Positions 54,235 to 63,836 are shown, numbered from the stretch's first letter. The stretch is DNA of 64,000 nucleotides from Erythrobacter sp. (GCA_029937545.1 JAPYPR010000008.1:45333-109332), one strand, 5' to 3'. Program-made: numbers and translations. Notes: generated by a model not told the origin, from the letters alone.

Positions 54235-54540
54235 ATGCGCAAACCCAGAGATTTCGATGCCGAGCTCAAGGCCCTCAATGAGAAGGCCGCGATGCTCAAA
54301 AGCCGCAAGGTGCAGCAGTTTGGCGATCTGGTGATTGCGACCGGTGCCGACACGCTCAGCATCGAGGAACTAACCGGCGCACTCGTCGCAATCGCCACGA
54401 CGCAGGAACCCCAAAAGCGGGAGGCGTGGGCGACGAAGGGACAGGCATTCTTTCAAGGGAAGACGCGGAACACAGGCAAGCGCACTCAAGGCAACAATGA
54501 AGGCGCTCCGAAAGGTCCGGACAGCGATCCTGCGCGTTGA
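54235..54540 (+). CDS. TraC-like conjugal transfer accessory protein
   Basis: This 101-aa protein (MRKPRDFDAELKALNEKA, FGDLVIATGADTLSIEELTGAL) matches the small conjugal transfer TraC/TraD group found opposite traA. GGAGA precedes ATG 54235. It is probably a relaxosome accessory acting at the adjacent oriT. It overlaps the next gene by 44 bp. Confidence 0.82.
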   Translation: MRKPRDFDAELKALNEKAAMLKSRKVQQFGDLVIATGADTLSIEELTGALVAIATTQEPQKREAWATKGQAFFQGKTRNTGKRTQGNNEGAPKGPDSDPAR

Positions 54541-54781
54541 AGCCAGCCAGCGCCGCACCGACACAAGAGCCTGGGCCATGAAACGACGCGAACGGACGCG
54601 CCACCTGATCGAACTCGGGGGGCTGGTCCGGAAGGCAGGGCTGATTGAACTGACCGAAGATGACCGCGCGGTACTGCTCGGTGCGTTTCTCGCGGTCGCG
54701 GCCAAGCTTCAAAGCGAAGAACGCGAAGCGGCACTGACCTTGTGGAGGCGGCGCGGTAGCCGCGCGTTCAAACAGGAATGA
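54497..54781 (+). CDS. TraD-like conjugal transfer protein
   Basis: This 94-aa basic protein (RRERTRHLIELGGLVRKAGLIELTEDDRAVLLGAFL) matches the small TraD of Ti-type plasmids, unrelated to the F-plasmid coupling protein. It is in a different frame, overlapping the TraC-like gene. It is likely a relaxosome component. Confidence 0.85.
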   Translation: MKALRKVRTAILRVEASQRRTDTRAWAMKRRERTRHLIELGGLVRKAGLIELTEDDRAVLLGAFLAVAAKLQSEEREAALTLWRRRGSRAFKQE

Positions 54782-54829
54782 AGCGAATACAGGGTGCAGG
54801 CCGAGTCCGGTTTTGCTAGACTGAAACAA

Positions 54830-55768
54830 ATGCGAAACGATCTCGATCATCTGCCACCACAGAAACAACGCGAACTGGAACGCGTGGTGCAGCTTGTGTT
54901 CGAAGAGTTCGACGACGCCTTCGCGCTCTCCAAACACGAATGGAAGAAGGCGGGACGCATCCTGAAGGTCATTCTTTACGGCAGCTATGCGCGGGGCACT
55001 TGGGTCGACGAACCTCACACCGCCAAGGGCTATCAGTCGGATTACGATCTGCTCATCATCGTCAATGACACGCGGTTGACCGACAGGGTCAAATACTGGG
55101 CAAGGCTGGATGACCGGCTGATGCGCGAATATGGCGTTACCGGCACGCTCAAGACCCCCGTCAACTTCATCGTTCACACGCTTCAAGAGGTGAACGACGG
55201 GCTGGCCCATGGTCGCTACTTCTTCATGGATGTGAAGCAGGATGGAATCGCGCTCTACCAGTCAGACGACACCGAGCTGTACACGCCCAAGCCCAAGACA
55301 CCCGAGCAGGCACACTGCATGGCGCAGGAATACTTCGAAGACTGGATGCCCAGCGCGTCAGATTTCTTTGATGGGTATCTCGACGCCAAAGCGCGAGGGA
55401 AGTTCAAAAAAGCTGTCTTCGATTTGCATCAGTCCGCTGAGCGAATGTATCATACCGCATTGCTGGTCTGCACTTTCTACACCCCGCACGTGCACAACCT
55501 CGGGTTCCTTCGCACTCAGGCCGAGCGCATCGATCCGCGCCTGACCTATGTCTGGCCGCGCGAAACGAGGCGCGATCGCGCGCGCTTCGAGAAGCTCAAA
55601 GAGGCCTATGTGAAGGCGCGCTACTCAAAGCACTATCGCATCACGAAGGAAGAACTCGAATGGCTCGGCGAACAGGTCGAGGAGCTGGGACGCGTCGTCC
55701 ACGAGGTTTGCACCGAGCGCCTCGAAAAGCTCAAAGCTGACGCCAGGGCGCGAACGGATAACCAGTGA
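54830..55768 (+). CDS. Nucleotidyltransferase-HEPN fusion protein
   Basis: This 312-aa protein has an MNT-type nucleotidyltransferase domain (ILYGSYARGTW at ~60 with SDYDLLIIV) and a C-terminal HEPN domain (KKAVFDLHQSAERMYHTALL, HNLGFLRTQAERID). In separate-gene systems HEPN is an RNase toxin and MNT an antitoxin that modifies it. Here both are one chain, as in a known family of fused proteins. It may be a housekeeping-like transferase or a defence toxin. ATG 54830 is chosen over GTG 54794; neither has a strong ribosome binding site. Confidence 0.82.
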   Translation: MRNDLDHLPPQKQRELERVVQLVFEEFDDAFALSKHEWKKAGRILKVILYGSYARGTWVDEPHTAKGYQSDYDLLIIVNDTRLTDRVKYWARLDDRLMREYGVTGTLKTPVNFIVHTLQEVNDGLAHGRYFFMDVKQDGIALYQSDDTELYTPKPKTPEQAHCMAQEYFEDWMPSASDFFDGYLDAKARGKFKKAVFDLHQSAERMYHTALLVCTFYTPHVHNLGFLRTQAERIDPRLTYVWPRETRRDRARFEKLKEAYVKARYSKHYRITKEELEWLGEQVEELGRVVHEVCTERLEKLKADARARTDNQ

Positions 55769-55956
55769 AGCCTTCGCTCGCAGCGCGTCAGCTTAACGTG
55801 ATGGCGTGCCGAAAGCGGCCTTTCCGCTTACGACCTAAATGCGTTCATTCACCAAAACTCGATTTTGTGTCAGCTTTGCGCCCCAACCTCTGGCGTTCGG
55901 TCGCGTGGCAGTTTATCCCAAAAGTTGTCATAGGTAAGCTTTGGTTTGCTATTCGA

Positions 55957-57741
55957 TTAACTCTTAGGCCGTGTATCGCTCCAAGGTAAAATCGGCCGCC
56001 GTCGCGAATATTCGGTCCACGTGTCCAGATCAAGAATCAGCCGATATTTGTCGCGCAGGCGTTCGAACAATAGTCGGTCGCGCGGCTCTGGTTTACCTGG
56101 CCCCGCAGGTTTTGATTTGAGATATCTGCCCAAAACTCCCAGTAGGAAATCTGGCGCGCTAATTCCAAAGTGGGGCTTTGAGACAATTTGTATTCCGAAA
56201 GCTAACGGACGGCGATCATCGTGGGCCTTGAGGTGATCGAAGACGCTTTGAACGAGTGCTTCGGTTTTCGCAGCTGAGACTTTGCTGTTCTGCTCAAAAT
56301 AAAGAAAGGCAAATTGGCTCTCGGCGGCCTTTAACCGTCGTTCGATCAGCGCGCCGAGCAACCGGAGATAAGTTTTCTCATAGTGTGGCGGCCCGTCGTA
56401 TTCGGCAAAAGCGACGTAACCTTCAAAACGCATGCCAGCGAGACGCTTGATGTATTGGATGCGAAGGTCCTCGGTTGCGTCCGCAAAATGAAGTCCCCGC
56501 TTGCGCAACGCTTCGACATTTCCATCCAAGTAGATGTCGTTCAAAGCTGCTGATAAAACTTGGCCTGCCTCTGTGGCCATTCGCGGACCATGCTGGCTCA
56601 CGGTCATGCCAAGCGCGAGGATCGTTTTGCCTTCATTCTGAAACTCTGCCTCGTCGACGAAGAGATAGAAAGGAGATCTGTGTTGGCCGCGCGGCACGAA
56701 ACTTGGTTTCATGCCTTCAGCCTGTAATGCCCCACGCCAATCCGTCTTCAGACGCGCGGCCAGCGCAGGTTCGTGGTGCGCGACGAACCGGACTGTTCCA
56801 TCCAGACGATTGACTTCTTGCTGGATCACACTGCCATCATTGATACCAAGATGCCGAAAATGGTCTCCTAAACCAAACTTGCCAGCGTAATAGAGCTCCT
56901 GCCGCAAGCGGCGTTTCAGCTTGCGTGGAACATGTGGTTGAGCTGGATCGCTGATGCTAAGACCCGTTACGTAATGCGCTTGGCCAATTTTGGAGCGGCG
57001 TGTTTTCTGCTCCGCAAGCACGAAGCCTCGCTCCTCGACGAGACGACGAAGGATTCCAAGGTCCGGTAGATTGCCAATGCCAGAGAAAGTCAGATCGTCG
57101 GCATATCGCGTGTAGGTAGTATCTGTAGCCTTGGCCAGCGCTTCACAGGCAAGGTCAAGCGGTAGCGCAACTGCATTCGAGATGACCGGGCTAGTCGGCA
57201 AACCGAGCGGTAGCCCGCCGCCGATGGTTACAAACTCTGCAAGTAGATCGGCCACTTCGGAGCCAATCCCCAGAGTTTTGAATAATCGCCCGATGCGGTC
57301 CTCTGAAATTGAGGGGAAGAACTCTCGCAGATCGACCGTGAGCAAGCCTTCGTGGCCTGTATGGACAGCGGCGTTCTCACGAATGTTGCGTCCCTGACGG
57401 TAGCCATAAACGGCGTCATGCGGATACCCTGGAAGCAGGATTTGAAAGAAGGTCTCAAGTCGCCGCGCCAACGCTTTATATTCAAGCTTCGCGAGTAAGG
57501 GTTCCCATACGGTGCGATACCCGCGACGCCGGTTACGTTTTGGAATATCGTGTCGAAAGAACATCGGAATCGAGAGAGCTGACGTGGGGCCCACGACGCT
57601 TTCTGATCTTTCGGTCGTCTCTTCGCGCTTTAAAGGCGGATCGAAAGCAAGAACGGCATCGAAAGTAGCTTCGTCGGTTCCAATGGCAACGATGAGCGCT
57701 TCGCGGCTTGTTATGCGACGCAAATCCCCAGGGAACGTCAT
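55957..57741 (-). CDS. Retron-type reverse transcriptase fused to DUF3800
   Basis: This 594-aa protein has RT blocks including DLREFFPS with the first Asp, and YADD (~213-216 from this start). The retron-typical NAAVH and VTG motifs are both present (RENAAVHTG, HYVTGLS). The C-terminal third begins FYLFVDEAEF, followed by HFADATEDLR and ISAPDFLLGVLGRYLK, as in DUF3800 (RNase H-like fold). This matches the RT-DUF3800 fusion class of retrons (type VII in the Mestre scheme, from memory). The matching ncRNA is expected upstream on the minus strand, but I could not define it. ATG 57741 is preferred to TTG 57783. Confidence 0.82.
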   Translation of the reverse strand: MTFPGDLRRITSREALIVAIGTDEATFDAVLAFDPPLKREETTERSESVVGPTSALSIPMFFRHDIPKRNRRRGYRTVWEPLLAKLEYKALARRLETFFQILLPGYPHDAVYGYRQGRNIRENAAVHTGHEGLLTVDLREFFPSISEDRIGRLFKTLGIGSEVADLLAEFVTIGGGLPLGLPTSPVISNAVALPLDLACEALAKATDTTYTRYADDLTFSGIGNLPDLGILRRLVEERGFVLAEQKTRRSKIGQAHYVTGLSISDPAQPHVPRKLKRRLRQELYYAGKFGLGDHFRHLGINDGSVIQQEVNRLDGTVRFVAHHEPALAARLKTDWRGALQAEGMKPSFVPRGQHRSPFYLFVDEAEFQNEGKTILALGMTVSQHGPRMATEAGQVLSAALNDIYLDGNVEALRKRGLHFADATEDLRIQYIKRLAGMRFEGYVAFAEYDGPPHYEKTYLRLLGALIERRLKAAESQFAFLYFEQNSKVSAAKTEALVQSVFDHLKAHDDRRPLAFGIQIVSKPHFGISAPDFLLGVLGRYLKSKPAGPGKPEPRDRLLFERLRDKYRLILDLDTWTEYSRRRPILPWSDTRPKS

Positions 57742-58055
57742 CGAACCGGAGCTTGCTGTGAGGCGGCATGAGATACGAAGCAAGTGGTGCTGAAATCAGC
57801 AGACGCGACTCGCGCCTTGAACCTTATAACCATACCGCCCCCACGCGCCTTATACTGCAAATTGAAGGAGTTTAAAGAAAAGAAGGTTCGGTGACCATAC
57901 GCCATCCTTGCTATTTCGGCATTTGTGACCCAGCGTCGTCATTCCGCTCCCGGCCTAAAAGCTACCGTTTGAATCACATGCTCAGAATGTCTGCTTCCTA
58001 CTCCAAACTCAGGCGTTCGCAGTCGCGTGAACGGCCCCCTGAAGTGGAAAGGCAG
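57742..58055. other. Intergenic region upstream of RT, possible retron ncRNA
   Basis: This is where an msr-msd RNA should lie on the minus strand. I see only short inverted repeats, such as GCTGA-TT-TCAGC at 57792-57803 and GAACCTT/AAGGTTC further on. No long msd-like hairpin is obvious by eye. Confidence 0.35.
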
Positions 58056-58244
58056 CTATCGTGCCCGCGCTCCGCGATCTTCGCAAATCAGCACAAGCGC
58101 TCCAAAATCCTCGCGCTCGCCAAGCCGGTCGGCGATGCCGCGCACACATTCCAGCGGCAGGCCGTTGTCATGCGCCAGCGAGCGCAGATAATCGTCGCGT
58201 GTTTCCGCCCCGCACGCCCGATAGAGCAACAGCAAGTCCGTCAT
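58056..58244 (-). CDS. Small hypothetical protein (62 aa) typical of mobile elements
   Basis: ATG 58244 follows GGAGGGAAGAGG, an excellent ribosome binding site. The product (MTDLLLLYRACGAETRDDYL, RSLAHDNGLPLECVRGIADRL, REDFGAL) is a compact soluble helical protein. It resembles small proteins I associate with alphaproteobacterial plasmids, but I cannot name a family. The ORF track shows it only as part of a longer frame. Confidence 0.65.
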   Translation of the reverse strand: MTDLLLLYRACGAETRDDYLRSLAHDNGLPLECVRGIADRLGEREDFGALVLICEDRGARAR

Positions 58245-58937
58245 GTCCCTCTTCCCTCCGGCTGAAAGCCGCACTGCCTGCGGCATGCGGCTCTGCCTTC
58301 CGGCGAGGATGGGAGGGGGAGGGAAAGCCGGAACCGATGCCCTGGCGCGGGCCAGCGGGCACAGCCCGCCACACGGGGGTGTCTGTTCCGGTTTGGGAAC
58401 GAGAGGGCAAAGCCCCTTGGCGTTCCCTTCAATCAAACATCTGCGCCGTCAGGCGCTGCCCCGAGCCGCGTCAGCGGCTCACAGAAACGGCGCCCTCGCG
58501 CGGCGCGACGCAGACGGGCGATGTGTCGGCAAGCCGAGTGCGCGGCAAGGCTGTTGCATCGCAGATGCAGCGCCGCTGACGCAATCGAGCGCGCGACCGG
58601 CGCTCGCCCGGCAAGAAGAGAGGCGAGAGCGCCTGCGGGTCAGCACAAAGACGCCGCGCCCGCAGGAGCGCAGAATGCGCGGGACCGAGCGCGTCCTCCG
58701 GAAACTCCCGCTCAACTTGAACTGCTCCCGATCGTAACCCGGATGGGCCGGGACTACAGGCCCGGTCCGCGCAGCGGACAGAGCGGGTCGCCCGCAGGGC
58801 AGCCCAAAGTGGCACACGCGAAAGTACCTTGCCAGTTGTCCCCGGATACGCCATTGAATGTGAGAACATAAATAGAACATATGCTTGCCAAAAGGGTCTG
58901 ATTCCGACAATGTGTCATAAATTGTCCCAGAGGTAAC
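58245..58937. other. GC-rich palindrome-rich non-coding interval
   Basis: About 690 bp without a credible gene. It is rich in short inverted repeats (for example GTTGCATCGCAGATGCAGC) and phased GC blocks. Overlapping ORFs in several frames have no start signals. It should contain the promoter of the methyltransferase gene at its right end, where the sequence becomes AT-rich (ACATAAATAGAACATAT). Confidence 0.5.
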
Positions 58938-60158
58938 ATGCTCAACGAATTCGCCACACTCCGCGTCCGTGCCGGTCTTTCACTTGAAGACGCAGCAGGT
59001 CTCACAGGCTATAGTGTGCGCCAGCTGCAGCGCTGGGAAGCAGGCGTCGGAAAGCCGAGAGATGCAGCGGCGCGGGTGCTGGCATCACTGGCCGGAACAG
59101 AGCCTGCTGCAGTCGGCACCCGGTTCAATTTCGTCGACCTGTTCGCCGGGATCGGCGGGATTCGTAAAGGCTTCGACGCTATCGGCGGGCATTGCGTGTT
59201 CACGTCCGAATGGAACAAGTTCGCGCAGGAAACCTATGCTGCAAACTTCCGCGACAATCACCCGCCCCACGGTGACATCACGCAGATTCCCGCTGATGAA
59301 ATTCCTGACCATGATGTGTTGCTCGCGGGCTTTCCCTGCCAGCCCTTCTCGATCGCAGGCGTTTCCAAGAAGAACTCGCTCGGACGCCGGCATGGCTTCC
59401 TCGATGAGACGCAGGGCACACTGTTCTTCGATGTCGCCCGGATCATCCGCGCGAAACGGCCTGCAGCCTTCCTGCTCGAGAACGTCAAGAATCTCACCGG
59501 TCATGACAAGGGCCGCACCTTCGAGGTTATCCTCCGGACGCTGACCGAGGAACTGGGCTACAAGGTCTGGCATAAGGTGATCGACGCGCAGCACTTCGTG
59601 CCGCAACACCGCGAGCGGATTGTGATTGTCGGGTTTCGCGAGAACGTGCCCTTCGACTGGGACGATCTGACGCTGCTCCCGAAGGGCAACGTGCGGCTCG
59701 CAAGCATCCTGCATCCGGAGAACGGCTCCGAGAATGCCGAAGAGCCCTACACGCTTGGCTCCGGTGCGAAGGTCAACGGCAAGTATACATTGTCCGACAA
59801 GCTCTGGCAGTACCTGCAAGGCTATGCCGCAAAGCACAAGGCAGCCGGGAACGGATTCGGCTTCGGGCTGGTGACGCCCGACGATGTCGCGCGGACGCTC
59901 TCGGCGCGCTATTACAAGGACGGTTCGGAAATTCTGGTGAGTCAGGGAAGCCGGAAGAACCCGCGCCGTCTCACTCCGCGCGAATGCGCGCGGCTGATGG
60001 GTTATGGTGATGACTTCCGCATCCCGGTGTCAGATACGCAGGCTTACAAGCAGTTCGGCAACTCGGTTGCGGTTCCGGTGTTCGAGGCGGTGGCAAAGGT
60101 AATGCAGCCGCACATTCAGGCTCTTGTTCAACCGGCGAGGCAGCGCAAAGCTGCCTGA
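58938..60158 (+). CDS. DNA cytosine-5 methyltransferase with N-terminal HTH
   Basis: This 406-aa protein starts with a helix-turn-helix (residues 1-50, [27 protein letters not shown]). C5 methyltransferase motifs follow: [26 protein letters not shown] with the catalytic Cys, [23 protein letters not shown] and [13 protein letters not shown]. It methylates its recognition site to protect against the nuclease two genes downstream. The HTH probably autoregulates the operon, as in EcoRII-type and other C5 enzymes. Vsr and MvaI/BcnI neighbours suggest a CCNGG-type target. Confidence 0.93.
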   Translation: MLNEFATLRVRAGLSLEDAAGLTGYSVRQLQRWEAGVGKPRDAAARVLASLAGTEPAAVGTRFNFVDLFAGIGGIRKGFDAIGGHCVFTSEWNKFAQETYAANFRDNHPPHGDITQIPADEIPDHDVLLAGFPCQPFSIAGVSKKNSLGRRHGFLDETQGTLFFDVARIIRAKRPAAFLLENVKNLTGHDKGRTFEVILRTLTEELGYKVWHKVIDAQHFVPQHRERIVIVGFRENVPFDWDDLTLLPKGNVRLASILHPENGSENAEEPYTLGSGAKVNGKYTLSDKLWQYLQGYAAKHKAAGNGFGFGLVTPDDVARTLSARYYKDGSEILVSQGSRKNPRRLTPRECARLMGYGDDFRIPVSDTQAYKQFGNSVAVPVFEAVAKVMQPHIQALVQPARQRKAA

Positions 60159-60161
60159 GGC

Positions 60162-60614
60162 GTGACCGACGTTCATGACCCGGCAACGCGCAGCCGCAAT
60201 ATGGCGGCGATCAGAGCGCGCGACACGAAGCCCGAACTGTTGATCCGCACGGCTCTGCACGCGGCGGGCTTTCGCTACCGGCTCGATGTCCGCAACCTGC
60301 CCGGAAGGCCGGATATCGTCCTGCCCCGGTTTCGGGCGGTCGTCTTCGTACATGGCTGCTTCTGGCACCGGCACGAGTGCGATCTCTTCCGTTGGCCGGA
60401 AACCAGACCAGAGTTCTGGCACGAGAAGCTCAACACCAACGCAGACCGTGATCAAAAGGCCGCCGAAGCTCTCGCCAAAGCGGGATGGCGGCAGGCGGTG
60501 ATCTGGGAATGCGCGCTGAAGGGCAGAAACAAGCGCGATTTTCAGGACACTATGCAGCGACTGATCGGCTGGATACAGTCGGACAGGAAGGCGATTACTA
60601 TCAGGGGCGAATAA
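60162..60614 (+). CDS. vsr: Very short patch repair endonuclease (Vsr)
   Basis: This 150-aa endonuclease starts DPATRSRNMAAIRARDTKPE and has the conserved GRPDIVLPRFRAVVFVHGCFWHRHEC core with the catalytic Asp and zinc ligands. It nicks T:G mismatches made by deamination of 5-methylcytosine, limiting mutation at methylated sites. GTG 60162 is used, 3 bp after the methyltransferase stop. Confidence 0.93.
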   Translation: MTDVHDPATRSRNMAAIRARDTKPELLIRTALHAAGFRYRLDVRNLPGRPDIVLPRFRAVVFVHGCFWHRHECDLFRWPETRPEFWHEKLNTNADRDQKAAEALAKAGWRQAVIWECALKGRNKRDFQDTMQRLIGWIQSDRKAITIRGE

Positions 60615-61934
60615 TTGGTCGCATCACTTGCGCAGCTGCTGGATCTTATGCGGCATCACGGTGCAACCCGCATCTACGCCAAGAATCTCGCGCCCAACGA
60701 TAATTCCAAGAACCAGGTCTATCTCGGCGGTGACTTCTCGGCGCTGAACATCATTCCGCACGGCGAAATCTTCAGTGACGACACGGCAGTTGCCGGTGCG
60801 GTCCGCGACCGCGCCAAGGCAAGTGTGAACTTCTTCTGGGTCGATGAGGCAGGAAAACATCATGCACCTGACGCGGGGCTGATCCTCTATCCGAAGTACC
60901 CGGAGGTCCGAATGTCGGGCTTTCTCAAAGGCTGCCGTCAAGCACCCTCGGAAATCATGCGCGTGCGCGATGAAGGACGCCTGCTCGTCTTCGGCATCAC
61001 ACCTGATGGGGTTGTCCTGGGTTTTGCGGCTGAAGCGGCCCATCCCGTCGCTGTCGAAGTCCGCAATTACCAGTGGCCGATGATCGGGGTCTTTCTGGAA
61101 CTGCCGCTCCATGCCGGTCAGGCCGACAGCCCGAAAGACCGCCTGCTGAACGAATTGCGCCGCATCTGGCGGCTCAACTGGATCGCTTCACAGAAACTCG
61201 CAGCCGACGGCCAAAAGCAGCCGTATTCTGCGCGCAACGGCGGGGGCTATACGCTTGAGGCCGAGCTCGGCATTTCCCCTAACAGCTATGCAGAGCCCGA
61301 TTTCATGGGCTGGGAGGTCAAGCAGTACGGCGTGCGCGACTTCGTGCGCTTCGCCCCGAAATCGCCGGTCACACTGATGACGCCCGAACCAACCGGCGGC
61401 ATCTATCGGGACGAGGGTGTTGCCGAATTCATGAAACGGTTCGGCTATGAGGACCAGTCCGGGAAGGCCGACCGCATCAACTTCGGTGGCAGATATGACT
61501 GCACGAAAGACCTGCACCACCTCACCGACCTGCGGATGGTGATGTCCGGATATGATGCACAGTCAGGCAAGATCACCGATCTCGACGGTGCGCTCAGCAT
61601 TGTAAACAGCGATGACGAGATCGCGGCTTCATGGTCGTTCAAGGGAATGATGGCGCACTGGAACCGCAAGCACGCTCAGGCCGCTTACGTACCGTCGTTG
61701 TTCCGGACGCCGCCGCCGGAATACAGTTACGGGCCGAGCATCCTCCTCTGCGAGCAGACTGATTTCCTGCTCTTTCTGAAAGCCTTTGCGTCCGGGTCCA
61801 TCTACTACGATCCGGCCATCAAGGTCGAAGAGGCGTCATCGGAAAAACCGAAGATCAAAAGGCGAAGTCAATTCCGCGTGGCTCATGCCGATCTTCCTCG
61901 CCTTTATGAAAGGCACGAGGTCGTCGCTCTGTAG
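60615..61934 (+). CDS. MvaI/BcnI-family type II restriction endonuclease
   Basis: This 439-aa protein has its catalytic core in EAELGISPNSYAEPDFMGWEVKQYG, giving the E...D...ExK pattern of PD-(D/E)XK enzymes in the MvaI/BcnI family, which cut CCWGG or CCSGG. The N-terminal 150 residues form an added domain seen in longer family members. It starts directly after the vsr stop with TTG 60615. The exact recognition site is not readable. Confidence 0.85.
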   Translation: MVASLAQLLDLMRHHGATRIYAKNLAPNDNSKNQVYLGGDFSALNIIPHGEIFSDDTAVAGAVRDRAKASVNFFWVDEAGKHHAPDAGLILYPKYPEVRMSGFLKGCRQAPSEIMRVRDEGRLLVFGITPDGVVLGFAAEAAHPVAVEVRNYQWPMIGVFLELPLHAGQADSPKDRLLNELRRIWRLNWIASQKLAADGQKQPYSARNGGGYTLEAELGISPNSYAEPDFMGWEVKQYGVRDFVRFAPKSPVTLMTPEPTGGIYRDEGVAEFMKRFGYEDQSGKADRINFGGRYDCTKDLHHLTDLRMVMSGYDAQSGKITDLDGALSIVNSDDEIAASWSFKGMMAHWNRKHAQAAYVPSLFRTPPPEYSYGPSILLCEQTDFLLFLKAFASGSIYYDPAIKVEEASSEKPKIKRRSQFRVAHADLPRLYERHEVVAL

Positions 61935-62164
61935 AAACTGATGCTCCGCAGGGCGCAGCCTCGTTCTCGTACCGATGGATGCGAAATTCCATGGATCTGT
62001 TCTTCGTGGCGAACCTGACCAGTCACTGGTGACACGATACTACCACCCGCCGTCATGACTTGTTTTTTCTTCGCTGCAATTCGCCGGACTGGAGAAACGC
62101 TTTTCTCCCCGAAGAAAGCGGGCAATTTCATCACAGGGGGTGTCAGCGACCACCAAGGAATGGA

Positions 62165-62395
62165 ATGCCGAACATGCCAGAACCAGACCGTATCATTCGC
62201 CTCAAGACCGTTCTTCATCGCACAGGGCTGTCGCGATCGACGGTCTATCGCAAGATCGCCGAAGGGACGTTCCCGCCTCAGATACCGATCAGCGTTCACG
62301 GCGCGGGCTGGAGCGAAGCCGAGATCAACCGCTGGGTGGCCGACCCGCCCGGCTACAGGGTCGCCGATAGCCGGAACCAATCCGGGATCGATTAA
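62165..62395 (+). CDS. AlpA-family (MerR-like) transcriptional regulator
   Basis: This 76-aa protein (RIIRLKTVLHRTGLSRSTVYRKIAEGTFPPQIPIS, GWSEAEINRWV) is the AlpA/Prophage CP4-57 winged-HTH type. Such regulators control excision and integrase genes of mobile elements. AAGGA precedes ATG 62165; the ORF track extends 35 residues upstream without support. It is convergent with the integrase gene. Confidence 0.9.
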   Translation: MPNMPEPDRIIRLKTVLHRTGLSRSTVYRKIAEGTFPPQIPISVHGAGWSEAEINRWVADPPGYRVADSRNQSGID

Positions 62396-62524
62396 GCCAG
62401 CGCCACCCTGACTGCGTTGTCGAAGATATTCCGGCTTGTTGAGAAACAGAGAGGAACTAGCCTGCCGATCAGCACCTTGTTGCCAATACCAGGCTTCGCA
62501 GAAGACGCGAAAGGATCCCCGACC

Positions 62525-63694
62525 TCAAAGCACCAATTGGGCGAGCGCATACTCCGCATCGTTGCGCACCAGATGCCCATAATGTTTTTCGATCATGGCG
62601 ACGCTCGTATCGGAAAGCTGAGCGACCGTAAGAATTGGCAGGCCGGCGCGCACCAGGTCGGTAATCACGCTATGGCGCAATGTGTATGCCGAAGTCGCCG
62701 AATGGAGGTTTGCAGCGGATACCGCATTCTTGATGGGACCTTTCCATTTATCTTTCGACCATGGCGAACCGTCAGCACGCTGGAACATCCGATCGCCGGG
62801 CGACCTGCCCTTGCTTTGTTCGGCAAGGAAGTCTGCGATGGTTTCAGGAACTCCTATCTGTCTTGGAACGCCATTCTTGTCAGTGCCGATTGTGAGAGTT
62901 CTGGTTCTGATGTCGAAGTCGCTGACTTTCACCGCTGCAAGGGCGCCAGGACGCAATGGCAAAAGACAAAGACCGCGAACAAAGGGCTCTATATCTTCAG
63001 AAAGTGCCGCCAGCAGCTTCTTGCGCTCCGAACGATCCAGGTAGACTTCACGACGTCGGTCGGCACCCTTGATGGGTTTCAAAGCCTCTTGCCATGCAGC
63101 GGAGGTATTTGGAGCTCCCGGAGACAGGACACGTCGCAGCGCCGCGCGAAGTGGGACCATGTCGCGGTTTACTGTGGAGGCAGCTCGCTCCTTGAAACGA
63201 GGTTCACCCAGCTTGCTTCGGCTGATCAATGCCGGTGCTTTCTCCAGCCTTTTCCGCCATGCCTGCAACTGATGCTTTCGCAGCTTGTCTAATTTAACTC
63301 TGGCAATCGCGTCATCGTAAACGTGCCGGCGAAAGACGCCTTCGGCGATTGAGCCTGGCCTTTCCTCAAGATAAGCCCTGCATGCGTCTGCAACTGTTTC
63401 CAGTCTCTCCGATCGCAACCCTCCAGTCTCGACCGATTCCGCGAATGACTCGGCATCCTTCTTGGCAGTTGAAAAAACTTCATGACCTGAGACAGTCCCA
63501 AATGCACCAAGATTCTTCCGTCGATACTTTCGTGCATCATCATCGTACACACGAGCAAACCAAGTGCCCTTCCCGCCCCGTTGTGAAGGCCGGTATCCAA
63601 CATACCACCCAGCTTGTAGACGCTGCCAGTGGGGCTCTTTGTCCCCTCGCGGCTTAAGCTTTTCGCGCGCACCAATCTTGCTAAGGTCGGGCAT
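62525..63694 (-). CDS. int: Site-specific tyrosine recombinase (island integrase)
   Basis: This 389-aa protein has an N-terminal arm/core-binding region (about residues 1-170) and a C-terminal catalytic domain. The first Arg is in LLPLRPGAL, the Lys is likely in GTDKNGVP, the second Arg is in YTLRHSVIT and the Tyr is in EKHYGHL. The usual HxxR reads YxxR, and the GH before helix 8 reads SD (LSDTSV). It is similar to tRNA-targeting integrases of proteobacterial islands. ATG 63694 has GAAGG upstream; 49 more upstream codons in the ORF track run through the arm repeats. Confidence 0.92.
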   Translation of the reverse strand: MPDLSKIGAREKLKPRGDKEPHWQRLQAGWYVGYRPSQRGGKGTWFARVYDDDARKYRRKNLGAFGTVSGHEVFSTAKKDAESFAESVETGGLRSERLETVADACRAYLEERPGSIAEGVFRRHVYDDAIARVKLDKLRKHQLQAWRKRLEKAPALISRSKLGEPRFKERAASTVNRDMVPLRAALRRVLSPGAPNTSAAWQEALKPIKGADRRREVYLDRSERKKLLAALSEDIEPFVRGLCLLPLRPGALAAVKVSDFDIRTRTLTIGTDKNGVPRQIGVPETIADFLAEQSKGRSPGDRMFQRADGSPWSKDKWKGPIKNAVSAANLHSATSAYTLRHSVITDLVRAGLPILTVAQLSDTSVAMIEKHYGHLVRNDAEYALAQLVL

Positions 63695-63710
63695 TCGTTC
63701 AGTGCCTTCG

Positions 63711-63740
63711 TATGAAAAGTATGAAACGAGTATGAAAAAC
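63711..63740 (+). repeat. Right internal recombinase-arm-like repeats
   Basis: Three GTATGAAA-type units occur in tandem just upstream of the integrase start. The 21 bp at 63719-63739 is identical to 42800-42820, inside the other end. This fits integrase arm sites and may also let the integrase repress its own promoter. Confidence 0.68.
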
Positions 63741-63836
63741 GTGGGGAGACTGCCTGACATCAGTTTAGACATATGCCACTGTTTTTCAAGTGCTTTAAGA
63801 GTCCCAGAAAATCCCAGTTTGTCGTGAAACCCATCT

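Noticed and set aside
57742-58055. Search for retron msr-msd RNA
   Set aside because: Only short hairpins were seen, so I did not annotate an ncRNA; a covariance search would decide.
58061-58737. Overlapping ORFs in several frames in the GC-rich interval
   Set aside because: None has start signals or a sensible composition; high GC keeps stop codons rare.
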